Translations under genes and position numbers: made by a program
Notes under the pieces: generated by a model
What the model was told of the DNA's origin: nothing
The model's input: the letters and a program-made list of their open reading frames with translations, nothing else
Database searches by the model: none
In this document: in pieces, positions 33,213 to 42,159 of the stretch
How the letters are laid out: every line of letters begins with the position of its first letter
Numbering within the stretch: the first letter of the stretch is position 1
From: JAVVHE01 sp038238915
GTDB lineage: Bacteria > Pseudomonadota > Alphaproteobacteria > Sphingomonadales > Sphingomonadaceae
Direction of reading: 5' to 3'
Length of the DNA: 64,000 nucleotides
Assembly: GCA_038238915.1 (NCBI GenBank)
Contig: JBBSFH010000004.1
Location: 98,824-162,823, forward strand

Positions 33213-35474
33213 ATGACCCGCGCCAACGCCGCCCGCGAGATCCTGCGCCGTCTGGTCGAGGTGATGGCGAGCGGGACCACCGCGCAAACCAAGCTCAACC
33301 AGGTAGTGCGCCTGATTGCGGCGGCGCTCGATGCCGAGGTGTGCTCGATATACCTGCGGCGCGACGGCCAACTCGAACTGTTCGCCACGCGCGGTCTCGC
33401 GCAGGAGGCGGTGCATGTGACGCGGCTGGGCCAGGGTGAAGGCCTCGTGGGCACCATCGCTGCAACGCGCGAGCCTTTGAATTTCGCTGACGCGCGCGCG
33501 CACCCCGAGTTCGTTTACCGGCCCGAGACGGGCGAGGATCTGTTCCGCAGCTTCGCGGGCGTGCCGATCATCCGTTCGGAGGTCGCGATCGGCGTGCTGT
33601 GCGTGCAGCATCTGGAAGACCGCCTGTTCGACGATGTCGAGATGGAAGCGCTGGCAACGGTGGCGATGGTGCTGTCCGAACTGATCGCGGGCGCGGGGCT
33701 GGTGGACGATGTGTCGCTCGGCGCAGACCGCGCGCGGATGCAGGGGCCAGTGCGGTTGAGCGGTACTAAGCTGGTGCTCGGCCTTGGGCGGGGGCGGGCT
33801 GTCCACCATCAGCCGCGCGTGACGATCGAGCACACGGTTGCGGACGACATCGAGGCCGAGCGCGCGCGCCTGGAAGCTGCGTTCACCGAGCTTGGCCGCC
33901 AGATCGAGCGGATGCAGGGCCAGGCCGAATTCAGCGGCCCGGGCGATCATGGCGATATTCTGGAGACGTACCGGCTGTTCGCGATCGACGAAGGCTGGCG
34001 GCGGCGGATTCTCGAAGCGATCGACAGCGGGCTGACTGCCGAAGCCGCGATCGAGCAGGTGCAGCAGCGCACGCGCGTGCGGATGCGGCGGCTGGACGAT
34101 GCGTTCTTCCGCGAAAGGCTGCACGATCTGGACGATCTCGCCAACCGGCTGATGCGGATCGTGGCGGGCAAGATCGGGACCGCGGCGCAGGCGGGGCTGA
34201 GCGAGGATACCATCGTGCTCGCGCGCAACCTCGGGCCGGCCGAGCTGCTCGAATATGATCAGCGCTATCTGAAGGGCGTGGTGCTGGAGGAGGGGAGCCA
34301 GACCGCGCATGTGATCATCATCGCGCGTGCGATGGGCGTGCCCGTGCTGGGGCGCGTGGCCAATCTGCGCGGGCTGATCGCGGACGGCGATCCACTGCTG
34401 CTCGATGTTGGCAGCGGCTGCGTGCACGTGCGGCCAGGGGCTGCGATGCTGAAGCAGTTCAACGCGCTCGCAGCATTGCGCGCGAAAAAGCAGAAGCGAT
34501 ACGCCGAGATCCGCGATCTGCCAGCGATCAGCCGCGATGGAGTGGCGATCAAACTCTACATCAATGCAGGCCTCGCGCACGATGCGCAGGCGCTCGCGCT
34601 CACCAATGCAGACGGGATCGGGCTGTTTCGCACCGAATTCCAGTTCCTCGTCTCCGCGACCCTGCCTCGGCGGGGCAGGCAGACCGCGCTTTACCGCACG
34701 ATGCTCGACGCGGCGGGCGACAAGCCCGTGGTATTCCGTTCGGTCGATATCGGTGGCGACAAGGCGGTTCCCTATCTGCAGGAGGCCGATGACGAGAACC
34801 CCGCGATGGGCTGGCGCGCGCTGCGGCTCTCGCTCGATCGGCAGGGGCTGTTGACGGTGCAGGCGCGCGCGCTGCTCGATGCGTCGGCGGGGCGCGTGCT
34901 CCGGCTGATGTTCCCGATGGTCAGCGAACCGTGGGAGTTCGCCGCCGCCAAGGCGGTGGTCGAACATCAGCGCACGCGCGCTGCGGCGGCGGGGCGGCCA
35001 GGGCCGATCGCGGTCCGCTACGGCGCGATGCTCGAAGTGCCCGCGCTCGCTGAAATGCTGGGCGAATTTCTGCCGCAAATCGATTTCCTATCGATCGGCA
35101 CCAACGATCTGCTGCAGTTCCTGTTCGCCGCCGATCGCGGCAATCCCAAGCTCGCGGATCGTTACGACTGGCTGTCCCCGGCGGTGCTGCGCTTCCTGGC
35201 GCGCGTGGTCGCGGCGTGCCGTGCGGCGGGCACCCCGCTCACCACATGTGGTGAAATGGGCGGGCGGCCACTCGAATCGCTCGCGCTGATGGCGATCGGT
35301 ATCGAGACGCTCTCGATCACGCCCGCCGCGATCGGGCCAATCAAGGCGATGGTGCGCTCGGCGCAGCTCGTTCCGTTGCGCGCGGCGATGGCGCGCTGGC
35401 TTGCCGAGGGACGCAACGATATTCGCGCGCGCCTTGGGGAGGTTGCGCGCGAGATGCGGATCGTGCTCGATTGA
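33213..35474 (+). CDS. ptsP: PTS enzyme I, nitrogen type, with GAF domain
   Basis: This 753-residue protein has an N-terminal GAF domain (about 10-160: KLNQVVRLIAAALDAEVCSIYL ... VAIGVLCVQHLEDRLFDD). An enzyme I N-domain follows, with the phosphorylated histidine in EEGSQTAHVIIIARAMGVPVLG (His366). The C-terminal PEP-binding barrel shows NADGIGLFRTEFQFL, VFRSVDIGGDKAVPYL, GTNDLLQFLFAADRGN and the active Cys in TTCGEMGGRPLESL. It passes phosphate from PEP to NPr in the PTSNtr chain, which in alphaproteobacteria influences nitrogen signalling and (p)ppGpp control. NPr and EIIA are not in the window. DUF465 and DUF1465 genes follow. Confidence 0.95.
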   Translation: MTRANAAREILRRLVEVMASGTTAQTKLNQVVRLIAAALDAEVCSIYLRRDGQLELFATRGLAQEAVHVTRLGQGEGLVGTIAATREPLNFADARAHPEFVYRPETGEDLFRSFAGVPIIRSEVAIGVLCVQHLEDRLFDDVEMEALATVAMVLSELIAGAGLVDDVSLGADRARMQGPVRLSGTKLVLGLGRGRAVHHQPRVTIEHTVADDIEAERARLEAAFTELGRQIERMQGQAEFSGPGDHGDILETYRLFAIDEGWRRRILEAIDSGLTAEAAIEQVQQRTRVRMRRLDDAFFRERLHDLDDLANRLMRIVAGKIGTAAQAGLSEDTIVLARNLGPAELLEYDQRYLKGVVLEEGSQTAHVIIIARAMGVPVLGRVANLRGLIADGDPLLLDVGSGCVHVRPGAAMLKQFNALAALRAKKQKRYAEIRDLPAISRDGVAIKLYINAGLAHDAQALALTNADGIGLFRTEFQFLVSATLPRRGRQTALYRTMLDAAGDKPVVFRSVDIGGDKAVPYLQEADDENPAMGWRALRLSLDRQGLLTVQARALLDASAGRVLRLMFPMVSEPWEFAAAKAVVEHQRTRAAAAGRPGPIAVRYGAMLEVPALAEMLGEFLPQIDFLSIGTNDLLQFLFAADRGNPKLADRYDWLSPAVLRFLARVVAACRAAGTPLTTCGEMGGRPLESLALMAIGIETLSITPAAIGPIKAMVRSAQLVPLRAAMARWLAEGRNDIRARLGEVAREMRIVLD

Positions 35475-35511
35475 GCGGGATGTTGCGCAAATCGGCGCAA
35501 GGGGAAACCGC

Positions 35512-35709
35512 GTGGAAACGGACGAGCTGATCGAACGCCTCCACACGATCAGCGAGGAACACCGCGATCTCGATACCGCGATCGCGGCGCTCTCGCGCGA
35601 AGCCGGGCACGATCAGGTGCAGCTCGCGCGGCTGAAGAAGCGCAAGCTGCGTTTGCGCGACGAAATCGCGGATCTGCGCGACCGGATTCGGCCTGATATC
35701 ATCGCCTGA
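35512..35709 (+). CDS. DUF465 (YdcH-like) small coiled-coil protein
   Basis: This 65-residue protein reads ETDELIERLHTISEEHRDLDTAIAALSREAGHDQVQLARLKKRKLRLRDEIADL: a helical hairpin with the LKKRKLRLRDEI signature of DUF465/YdcH. The function of the family is unknown. The GTG at 35512 is chosen because AAGGGGAA lies 6 nt upstream and because longer alternatives would overlap ptsP by more than 70 bp. It lies 37 bp after ptsP and is probably in the same operon. Confidence 0.85.
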   Translation: METDELIERLHTISEEHRDLDTAIAALSREAGHDQVQLARLKKRKLRLRDEIADLRDRIRPDIIA

Positions 35710-35802
35710 GCGCACAATTCCATTGCAAGTGCGCGCTGCGTGGCCGTTACTGGCGGTGTACGTGAGCGGCTTGTCGCATTAGAGCTTCAACGACCGTAAC
35801 AG

Positions 35803-36264
35803 ATGTGGCAGAGTGCAGACATGGGACGGCATGATTCTCCGGTCGCGATTCATCGAACCGTCGTCGAGGCGTTGACCGTCGACGCAATGGTGCTCGCCGA
35901 TGAGGTCGAGAGCTATTTCGGCGGGGAGGAGCTTGAGTTCGCGTTGCCCTTGATGGAGCCTGACGCGCAGGCGGCCATCGCCCGGGTCGCGCTGAAGCTG
36001 GCGACGCGGCTCAACCGGCTTGTCGACTGGCTGGTCCATCACGACGCGCGGACCGAGGCTCCGCCCGAGGCGGTGGGTAGCGCCGCGCAGCTGTTCAGCG
36101 ACGAGGATGGTCTCGAACTTCCGCCGCGCGCGCGCGCGCTTGCCGAGGCAACGCGGACCCTGTTTGCGCTGGTCGAGGGGCTGCACGACCACAGACGCGC
36201 CACTCGCATGGAAAGCCCGGCGCGCGCGCTCCAGAGCCGGCTCGCGGCGTCGCTGGCGCGGTAA
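35803..36264 (+). CDS. DUF1465 protein, RcdA-like (regulator of CtrA degradation family)
   Basis: This 153-residue, mostly helical protein has VVEALTVDAMVLADEVESYFGGEELEFA near the N-terminus, LKLATRLNRLVDWLVHHDA in the middle, and LPPRARALAEATRTLFALVEGLHDHRR towards the end. This pattern matches DUF1465, the family that includes Caulobacter RcdA, an adaptor that helps ClpXP degrade the cell-cycle regulator CtrA. Whether it acts the same way here is inferred. The start is ATG 35803 or 35821; neither has a strong ribosome site. A 93-bp gap separates it from DUF465. Confidence 0.72.
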   Translation: MWQSADMGRHDSPVAIHRTVVEALTVDAMVLADEVESYFGGEELEFALPLMEPDAQAAIARVALKLATRLNRLVDWLVHHDARTEAPPEAVGSAAQLFSDEDGLELPPRARALAEATRTLFALVEGLHDHRRATRMESPARALQSRLAASLAR

Positions 36265-36326
36265 CACGCGGATTGGGCTGACGTTCGTCGGTGCGAAAGT
36301 CGGCGGCTCGCGCAATCGCGGCGCGC

Positions 36327-37466
36327 TCAGCCCGATTGATGTTCGACGAAGGCGCGCAGGGCGGCGGCGACGCCGCGCGTTTCCTCTTCGGTACCGATCG
36401 AGATCCTGAGGTTGCGGTCCATGCCCTGCGGCACCAGCCAGCGCGTGATGTAGCCTGCTGCCATCAGAGCCTTGAACGCGGCTTCGGCGGTAAGCGCCCC
36501 GCTTTCGGGGAATTCTAGCATCAGGAAATTGGCGGCGGACGGGATCACGCGGATGCCGTGGTTGCCGAACCCGGCGAACTCGGCCGCGAGCCAGGCGCGC
36601 CACTGCGTGTTGTGCGCGCGCGAGCGATCGGCGTGCGCGGTGTCCGCGAGCGCCGCGACCGCTCCCGCCATCGCATCGGTGGTGAGATTGAAGGGGCCGC
36701 GCACCTTGTCCATCGCCGCGATCACCGCAGCGGGGCCATAGCCCCAGCCGACGCGCGCCCCGCCCAGCCCGTGGATCTTGGAGAAGGTTCGCGTGACGAG
36801 GATGTTGGGCGCGGCGCGGGCGAGATCGATGCCATCGGTATAATCGGGATCGCCAGCGAGATACTCGGCGTAGGCGCTATCGTGGACGAACAGGACGTGC
36901 GCGGGAAGGTGCGCGTGTAGCCGCTCGATCTCGGCGCGCGGCAGAACGGTGCCGGTAGGATTATTGGGATTGGCGAGGAAGACCATCCGCGTGCGCGGCG
37001 TGACGGCGGCAAGCAGCGCATCGACATCGGCGGTATAATCGCGTTCGGGCACAACGACCGCGGTTGCCCCCACGCGCTGCGCGGCGATCGGGTACACCGA
37101 GAAGGCGAACTGCGTCATCAGCACCTCGTCGCCGGGACCGGCAAACGCGGTGGCGGCAAACTGGAGCACCTCGTCCGATCCAGCGCCGCAGATGATGCGT
37201 GTCGCTTCGATGTCATAATACGCGGCGAGCGCGGCGCGCAGCGCGGTCGCCGAGCCGTCCGGGTAACGGTGCGCGTGGGGCAGTGCTGCGGCCATCGCCT
37301 CGATCGCGGCGGCGGGTGGGCCGAACGGGTTCTCGTTCGCGCTGAGCTTGATCGCGGGGCGGCCATCGGCGGTCTTCGCCTTGCCGGGCACATAGGCGGC
37401 AATGGCATCGACCCAGGGGTTGACGCGCGGGGCGGTTGGCGGGGCGGTTTGCATGTGCGGGGTCAT
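36327..37466 (-). CDS. hisC: Histidinol-phosphate aminotransferase
   Basis: This 379-residue PLP aminotransferase (fold type I) has KLSANENPFGPP, the substrate loop of HisC. GAGSDEVLQ binds the PLP phosphate, FLANPNNPTGTVLP carries the Asn, and VTRTFSKIHGLGGARVGWGYG carries the PLP lysine. It makes histidinol phosphate from imidazole acetol phosphate in histidine synthesis; some members act on aromatic substrates. Start at ATG 37466 or 37454; the longer frame to 37550 is Pro/Ala-rich and overlaps nadC upstream sequence. It is divergent from nadC across 65 bp and has no his neighbours. Confidence 0.92.
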   Translation of the reverse strand: MTPHMQTAPPTAPRVNPWVDAIAAYVPGKAKTADGRPAIKLSANENPFGPPAAAIEAMAAALPHAHRYPDGSATALRAALAAYYDIEATRIICGAGSDEVLQFAATAFAGPGDEVLMTQFAFSVYPIAAQRVGATAVVVPERDYTADVDALLAAVTPRTRMVFLANPNNPTGTVLPRAEIERLHAHLPAHVLFVHDSAYAEYLAGDPDYTDGIDLARAAPNILVTRTFSKIHGLGGARVGWGYGPAAVIAAMDKVRGPFNLTTDAMAGAVAALADTAHADRSRAHNTQWRAWLAAEFAGFGNHGIRVIPSAANFLMLEFPESGALTAEAAFKALMAAGYITRWLVPQGMDRNLRISIGTEEETRGVAAALRAFVEHQSG

Positions 37467-37531
37467 GGCGGCGGCGGGCGGGGCTGGCAAGGCGGTTTGC
37501 GGGCGCGGGGCGGGGCGGGTAACGCGCCGCG

Positions 37532-38374
37532 ATGACCCATATCGATCCACTTGCCGCCGCCATCGCCGAGCTTGTCCGCGTGACGCTCGCCGAAGATCTG
37601 GGGGAGGGGGGAGACATCACCTCGGCCGCCGTAATTCCCGCCGATACGCGGCTGACGGCAGCGATGGTGGCCCGCGAGCCGCGGGTGGTGGCGGGATTGG
37701 CGGCGGCGGCGGCGATGTTCCGCGCGCTCGATCCCGACGTGCGGATCGAGATCGGCGTAGGCGATGGCGGCACGGCCCACGCGGGCGATGTGCTTTGCCG
37801 CGTGGAGGGCAACGCGCGCGCGCTGCTTGCCGGCGAGCGGAGCGCGCTGAACATCGTCCAGCATCTTTCGGGGATCGCCACCGTGACGCGGGCCTATGTG
37901 GAGGCGATTGCGGGCACGGGCGCGGTACTGCTCGATACGAGGAAAACGATCCCAGGCCTGCGCGTGCTCGATAAATATGCGGTACGCATGGGCGGCGGCA
38001 CCAATCACCGCATGGGGCTGTTCGACGCGGTGCTGATCAAGGATAATCATGTTGCGCACGCCGGGGGCATTGGCGAGGCGGTGCGCCGCGCGAAAGCGGC
38101 GGGGTTGGCTGTGGAGGTTGAGGTCGATCGGCTCGACCAGATCGAGCCCGCGCTGGCGGCGGGAGCGGACCGGCTGCTGCTCGATAACATGGCGGTGGAC
38201 GGGCTCCGTGCGGCGGTGGCGATCGTGGCGCGGCGCGTGCCGACCGAGGCGAGCGGCGGCGTGCGGCTGGAGACGGTGCGGGCGATTGCGGAGACCGGGG
38301 TGACGTACGTCAGCGTGGGGCGGCTGACGCAGAGCGCGCCTGCGGTGGATATCGGGCTGGACTGGGCGGGATAG
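37532..38374 (+). CDS. nadC: Nicotinate-nucleotide pyrophosphorylase (quinolinate phosphoribosyltransferase)
   Basis: This 280-residue protein has LAEDLGEGGDITSAAVIP at the N-terminus, GERSALNIVQHLSGIAT and the active-site series DTRKTIPGLRVLDKYAVRMGGGTNHRMGLFDAVLIKDNH, which bind quinolinate and PRPP, then VEVEVDRLDQI and LLLDNM. It converts quinolinate and PRPP to nicotinate mononucleotide in NAD synthesis. nadA and nadB are not nearby. Instead, nuoH follows 79 bp downstream, an unusual neighbour (see findings). Confidence 0.95.
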   Translation: MTHIDPLAAAIAELVRVTLAEDLGEGGDITSAAVIPADTRLTAAMVAREPRVVAGLAAAAAMFRALDPDVRIEIGVGDGGTAHAGDVLCRVEGNARALLAGERSALNIVQHLSGIATVTRAYVEAIAGTGAVLLDTRKTIPGLRVLDKYAVRMGGGTNHRMGLFDAVLIKDNHVAHAGGIGEAVRRAKAAGLAVEVEVDRLDQIEPALAAGADRLLLDNMAVDGLRAAVAIVARRVPTEASGGVRLETVRAIAETGVTYVSVGRLTQSAPAVDIGLDWAG

Positions 38375-38387
38375 GCCACCGGGGCTT

Positions 38388-38422
38388 GGAAGCGCGGGCA
38401 CAAGCGCCCGTGCCGCGCTTCC
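38388..38422 (+). terminator. GC-rich hairpin between nadC and nuoH
   Basis: GGAAGCGCGGGCAC pairs with GTGCCGCGCTTCC (one bulged base, 8-nt loop). There is no U-tract, so it could be a weak terminator or a processing site rather than a classical intrinsic terminator. Confidence 0.35.
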
Positions 38423-38453
38423 GCGCGCGCGCGGCCGCTGCTAAGGCGCGTGG

Positions 38454-39587
38454 ATGATCGCCTTCTTCCAGTCCCAGCTCGGCCAGCAGCCGGGCTATCT
38501 CGCGGGCACGATCGCGTGGATTCTGCTGCTCACGCTGCCGCTGCTGTTTTCGGTCGCGATGATCGTGTGGGTCGATCGCAAGGTCTGGGCGGCGGTGCAG
38601 ATGCGCAAGGGCCCCAATGTGGTGGGTCCGTTCGGCCTGCTGCAATCCTTCGCCGATGGACTGAAACTGTTCCTAAAGGAAACGATCGTGCCTTCGGGTG
38701 CGAACCAGGGCATCTTCCTGCTCGCCCCCGCGATCACCTTCACGCTGGCGCTTGTATCATGGGCGGTGATCCCGTTCGATGCGGGCTATGCGCTGGCCGA
38801 CATCAACGTCGGCATCCTGTACCTGTTCGCGGTCTCGAGCCTCGGCGTCTATGGGATCATCATGTCGGGCTGGGCATCCAATTCCAAATATCCGTTTCTG
38901 GGCGGCCTGCGTTCGGCGGCGCAGATGGTCAGCTACGAGGTCTCGATCGGCCTCGTGCTGATTTCCGTGATCCTCTACACGCAGGCGTTCAGCGACGGCG
39001 TCGCGTCGGGCCACCCGGCCGCACTCGGAGCGCTTTCGGGCTGCGCGCACAGCGTTGCGGGCGGGCTCAATCTTTCGAGCATCGTGTGCGCGCAGCAGGG
39101 CGCGGTGCTGGGCGTAATCAACGCCAATATCTTCAACCCGCTGCTGCTGCCGATGGGGGTGATCTTCTTCATCTCCGCGCTCGCCGAGACCAACCGTCCG
39201 CCGTTCGATCTGCCCGAGGCGGAGAGCGAACTGGTTGCGGGCTATCAGGTTGAATATTCGTCGATGAGCTTCGCGCTGTTCCAGCTCGGCGAATATGCGA
39301 ACATCCTGCTGATGTGCGCGATGACTTCGGTGCTGTTTCTCGGAGGCTGGCTGCCGCCGGTCGACTGGGCACCGCTGTATCTTGTGCCGGGCTTTATCTG
39401 GTTCATCGCCAAGATGTTCCTCGTCTTCGTGCTGTTTGCACTCGTGAAGGCGATCGTGCCGCGTTACCGCTACGATCAGCTGATGCGACTGGGGTGGAAG
39501 GTGTTCCTGCCGATCTCGCTGCTGTGGGTGTTCGTGGTTTCGGGCTGGCTATTGTTCGTCACCGGCCAGTTCGGAAAGGTTTCCTGA
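38454..39587 (+). CDS. nuoH: NADH-quinone oxidoreductase subunit H
   Basis: This 377-residue protein has eight or nine hydrophobic segments. WVDRKVWAAVQMRKGPNVVGPFGLLQSFADGLKLFLKE is the quinone-site signature of NuoH/ND1, and AETNRPPFDLPEAESELVAGYQVEYSS is the second family signature in the long charged loop. NuoH joins the peripheral arm to the membrane arm of complex I. It overlaps nuoI (TGATG). nuoG, its usual upstream neighbour, is absent; nadC lies there instead. Confidence 0.96.
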   Translation: MIAFFQSQLGQQPGYLAGTIAWILLLTLPLLFSVAMIVWVDRKVWAAVQMRKGPNVVGPFGLLQSFADGLKLFLKETIVPSGANQGIFLLAPAITFTLALVSWAVIPFDAGYALADINVGILYLFAVSSLGVYGIIMSGWASNSKYPFLGGLRSAAQMVSYEVSIGLVLISVILYTQAFSDGVASGHPAALGALSGCAHSVAGGLNLSSIVCAQQGAVLGVINANIFNPLLLPMGVIFFISALAETNRPPFDLPEAESELVAGYQVEYSSMSFALFQLGEYANILLMCAMTSVLFLGGWLPPVDWAPLYLVPGFIWFIAKMFLVFVLFALVKAIVPRYRYDQLMRLGWKVFLPISLLWVFVVSGWLLFVTGQFGKVS

Positions 39588-40075
39588 TGGCGAGTTTCGC
39601 CCACAACGCCAAATCGCTGCTGCTGATCGAGTTCGTCAAAGGCCTCGCGCTGTCGATCAAATATGCGCTCAAGCCCAAGGTGACGATCAACTACCCCTTC
39701 GAAAAAGGCCACATCTCGCCGAGGTTTCGCGGCGAGCACGCGCTCCGGCGCTATCCCAATGGCGAGGAGCGCTGCATCGCGTGCAAACTGTGCGAGGCGG
39801 TGTGCCCCGCGCTTGCGATCACGATCGAGGCAGAACCGCGCGAGGACGGCAGTCGGCGCACCACGCGCTACGATATCGACATGACCAAGTGCATCTACTG
39901 CGGCCTGTGCGCGGAGGCCTGCCCGGTCGACGCGATCGTGGAAGGGCCCAACTTCGAATTTGCCACCGAAACGCGCGAGGAACTGTTCTACGACAAGGCC
40001 AAGCTGATCGCCAACGGCGACCGCTGGGAGAGCGCGCTCGCGGCCAATCTCGCGGCGGATGCGCCGTGGCGGTAA
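39587..40075 (+). CDS. nuoI: NADH-quinone oxidoreductase subunit I (two 4Fe-4S clusters)
   Basis: This 162-residue ferredoxin-like protein has two cluster motifs, CIACKLCEAVCPALAI and CIYCGLCAEACPVDAI, which bind clusters N6a and N6b of complex I. The N-terminal helix and the YPFEKGHISPRFRGEHALRRYPNGEER segment are characteristic. It passes electrons towards N2 and quinone. Its ATG overlaps the nuoH stop codon by one base. Downstream, nuoJ is displaced by an S41 peptidase gene and a toxin-antitoxin pair. Confidence 0.96.
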   Translation: MASFAHNAKSLLLIEFVKGLALSIKYALKPKVTINYPFEKGHISPRFRGEHALRRYPNGEERCIACKLCEAVCPALAITIEAEPREDGSRRTTRYDIDMTKCIYCGLCAEACPVDAIVEGPNFEFATETREELFYDKAKLIANGDRWESALAANLAADAPWR

Positions 40076-40146
40076 TCGCGACTACTGTATTGCTCTAGCG
40101 ACACAGAGCGGTTACGGTCTCCACATCGAACAGAGGGATCGAGGCG

Positions 40147-41472
40147 ATGCCAGCATTTGGAGGCAAGGCTTTCGCCGCGATCGTCGTTGCGTGCACGGGC
40201 GTAAGCGCGCCCCCTGCCATCGCCGCCCCATCCGATCCCGCGCCCCCGTCTGGGCTCGCGCATAACCCAGGCGCGGCGGATCGCGCGTGGATCGCCGCAC
40301 AAATCTACCACACCGTCCGCCGATACTTTGCCCATTGGGAAGGGCTGCCCGCCGATTATGATTGGGACGCGCACTTCCGCGCCTACCTGTCCGAAGCACT
40401 CGCCGCCCCCGATCGGCGCAGCTTCAGCCTCGCCACGATGCGCCTCGTCGCCAGCTTGAACAACGGCCATAGCGGCTTCACCGATGAGGCGCTGTACGCC
40501 GATCCCCGCCCCGCACCCTTCTACGCCGAACCGATCGGTGGCCGCTGGACGGTCCGCACCTCGCGCGCCCAAGCCCTCGCACCCGGAGCGGTCATCGTCG
40601 CGATCGACAACGTGCCGATCCAAACCTGGGTCGTCCCGGTCCGCGCGCTGATCGGCGAATCCAACGAGCGCGCCCGCGATAGCGGCGTCTTCTACGAGAC
40701 CTATATGCTCCCCGATCGCTTCACGCTCACGCTCACCGATGGACGCCGCATCGCCATCGACCGTGGCGCGCTCGGCGCACTGCAGGGCCGCACAAGAGCC
40801 AAGGAAACGATCACCACGCTCCGCCCCGATGGCACCGTGGTGATCGCCATTCCCAGCTTCGGCGACCCCAAGTTCGAAGACGCCGCCGTCGCCGCCGTCC
40901 GCGCCCACATGGACGCGCCGCTGATCCTGTTCGACGTGCGCGGCAACGGCGGCGGCAACTCGCCGGGCAAACTCGGGGCCGCGATGATGGATCGGCCCTA
41001 CACGGGCACCGTCGTCACGACGCCGTTTACGGTTGCCGAGTTCGACGCGCACGGCTCATTCGATCCCGGCGACAATCCGCTTCCCAAGGCGATGATCCGC
41101 TACTGCCCCGACGTGACCCAGCCCGTGCCCGGCGCGTTCAGCGGGCGCGCGGCGCTGCTGATCGATCGGCACTGCGCCTCGGCGTGCGAGGATTTCGCGA
41201 TCCGCTTCAAGACCGCGCATCGCGGCTCGATCCTGGGGGAGGCGACCTTGGGATCGACCGGCCAGCCCTACAAGGTCGCCTTCGCCGATCTTGGCATGCA
41301 GCTGCGCGTATCCACCAAGCGCGAGAGTTTTCCCGATGGTTCGCGGTTCGAGGGGGTGGGCGTCACACCCGATATTGCCGTCCCGCCGGTCGCGTCGGAC
41401 TTCGCGTCGACGGGCGATCCGCAGCTGGAGCGCGCGATCGCCAGCGCACTCGCGGCCCAGGTGAGACGTTAG
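40147..41472 (+). CDS. Exported S41-family peptidase, inserted between nuoI and nuoJ
   Basis: This 441-residue protein has a signal peptide (residues 1-27, ending APPAIA). A short PDZ-like region (APGAVIVAIDNVPIQTWV) precedes the S41 catalytic core: ILFDVRGNGGGNSPG, then GRAALLIDRHCASACEDFAIRFK, with the nucleophile Ser in ASACEDF, and GSILGEATLGSTGQPYKVAF. The Lys that usually follows the serine in CtpA types (GKGxVQ) is replaced by Ser-Thr-Gly, as in tricorn-like or S41B members. It would act in the periplasm; the substrate is unknown. It has no link to complex I. Its stop overlaps the convergent toxin stop by 3 bp. Confidence 0.82.
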   Translation: MPAFGGKAFAAIVVACTGVSAPPAIAAPSDPAPPSGLAHNPGAADRAWIAAQIYHTVRRYFAHWEGLPADYDWDAHFRAYLSEALAAPDRRSFSLATMRLVASLNNGHSGFTDEALYADPRPAPFYAEPIGGRWTVRTSRAQALAPGAVIVAIDNVPIQTWVVPVRALIGESNERARDSGVFYETYMLPDRFTLTLTDGRRIAIDRGALGALQGRTRAKETITTLRPDGTVVIAIPSFGDPKFEDAAVAAVRAHMDAPLILFDVRGNGGGNSPGKLGAAMMDRPYTGTVVTTPFTVAEFDAHGSFDPGDNPLPKAMIRYCPDVTQPVPGAFSGRAALLIDRHCASACEDFAIRFKTAHRGSILGEATLGSTGQPYKVAFADLGMQLRVSTKRESFPDGSRFEGVGVTPDIAVPPVASDFASTGDPQLERAIASALAAQVRR

Positions 41473-41855
41473 ACGACCTCGATCCAGTCGCCATAGCGCG
41501 CGAGCAAACGGTCGGTCGTGAGGAGACGGCGACCCTCGGCGCGGGCCTGGGCGACAAGTAGCCGATCGAACGGATCACGGTGAATGGGCACGAGCGTGGC
41601 GACGCCAAGCACATGATGCGCCGCGACCGAGAGTTCCGTCACCGCGTCTTCGAGCAATGCGGCGCGAAGCGCGACCGGATCGACGGTGAAGTCCGGCCGA
41701 CCGCGCGCGGCCTTGATCACCGCTTCCCAGATATTGACGACGCTGAAGGCGAGATCGTTCGCTTCATCGTTCAGGAGTTCGGTAGCTCGGGTGGGCAGTC
41801 GCCCGCGATCCATCTCGAGCCAGATCGCGATCTGCGTATCGAGCAATAGTCTCAC
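41469..41855 (-). CDS. PIN-domain toxin (VapC-like) of a type II toxin-antitoxin pair
   Basis: This 128-residue PIN domain has the acidic residues expected of a Mg-dependent ribonuclease: Asp6 (RLLLDTQ), Glu44 (VNIWEAVIK), Asp94/Asp97 (IHRDPFDRLLVAQA) and Asp115 (LLTTDRLL). VapC toxins cleave tRNA or rRNA. Translation overlaps the upstream antitoxin by 4 bp, the usual coupling. All catalytic residues are present, so it is likely active. Confidence 0.9.
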   Translation of the reverse strand: MRLLLDTQIAIWLEMDRGRLPTRATELLNDEANDLAFSVVNIWEAVIKAARGRPDFTVDPVALRAALLEDAVTELSVAAHHVLGVATLVPIHRDPFDRLLVAQARAEGRRLLTTDRLLARYGDWIEVV

Positions 41856-42121
41856 GCCTGGTCAGGGAACAATGGACCGTCGTAGAAATCAGCTTCGAGT
41901 TGCTTCTGATCCTCTTCGGTCCACGCCGACTCGTCCCAGACATAGCCCATGCCTTCGAGCCGACCGAAGCGCCGCTTGCGCGGCGCGATCACCGCGTCGG
42001 CGCGCACCAGCTTGGCCACGGGAGTGCCAGCGCGCGCGATGATCACCTCGCCCCCCGCCTCGACCTCGGCGACGAGCTGCGAAAAGCGGGTTTTCGCTTC
42101 GTGGATGTTGACCGCGTTCAT
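41852..42121 (-). CDS. Phd/YefM-type antitoxin
   Basis: This 89-residue protein begins NAVNIHEAKTRFSQLVAEVEAGGEVIIARAGTPVAKLV, the Phd/YefM DNA-binding and dimerisation fold. The acidic, aromatic C-terminus (MGYVWDESAWTEEDQKQLEADFYDG) would wrap and inhibit the PIN toxin. The ATG at 42121 has a strong AGGAGGT 6 nt upstream, stronger than the toxin site, as expected for antitoxin excess. It probably autoregulates the pair. Confidence 0.9.
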   Translation of the reverse strand: MNAVNIHEAKTRFSQLVAEVEAGGEVIIARAGTPVAKLVRADAVIAPRKRRFGRLEGMGYVWDESAWTEEDQKQLEADFYDGPLFPDQA

Positions 42122-42159
42122 CGTCCACCTCCTAGCCTAGTCCACCCGCTTAGTCCACT

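Noticed and set aside
35401..35511. Longer DUF465 frame starting within ptsP
   Set aside because: It would overlap ptsP by over 70 bp; the GTG at 35512 has a good ribosome site and gives the usual family length.
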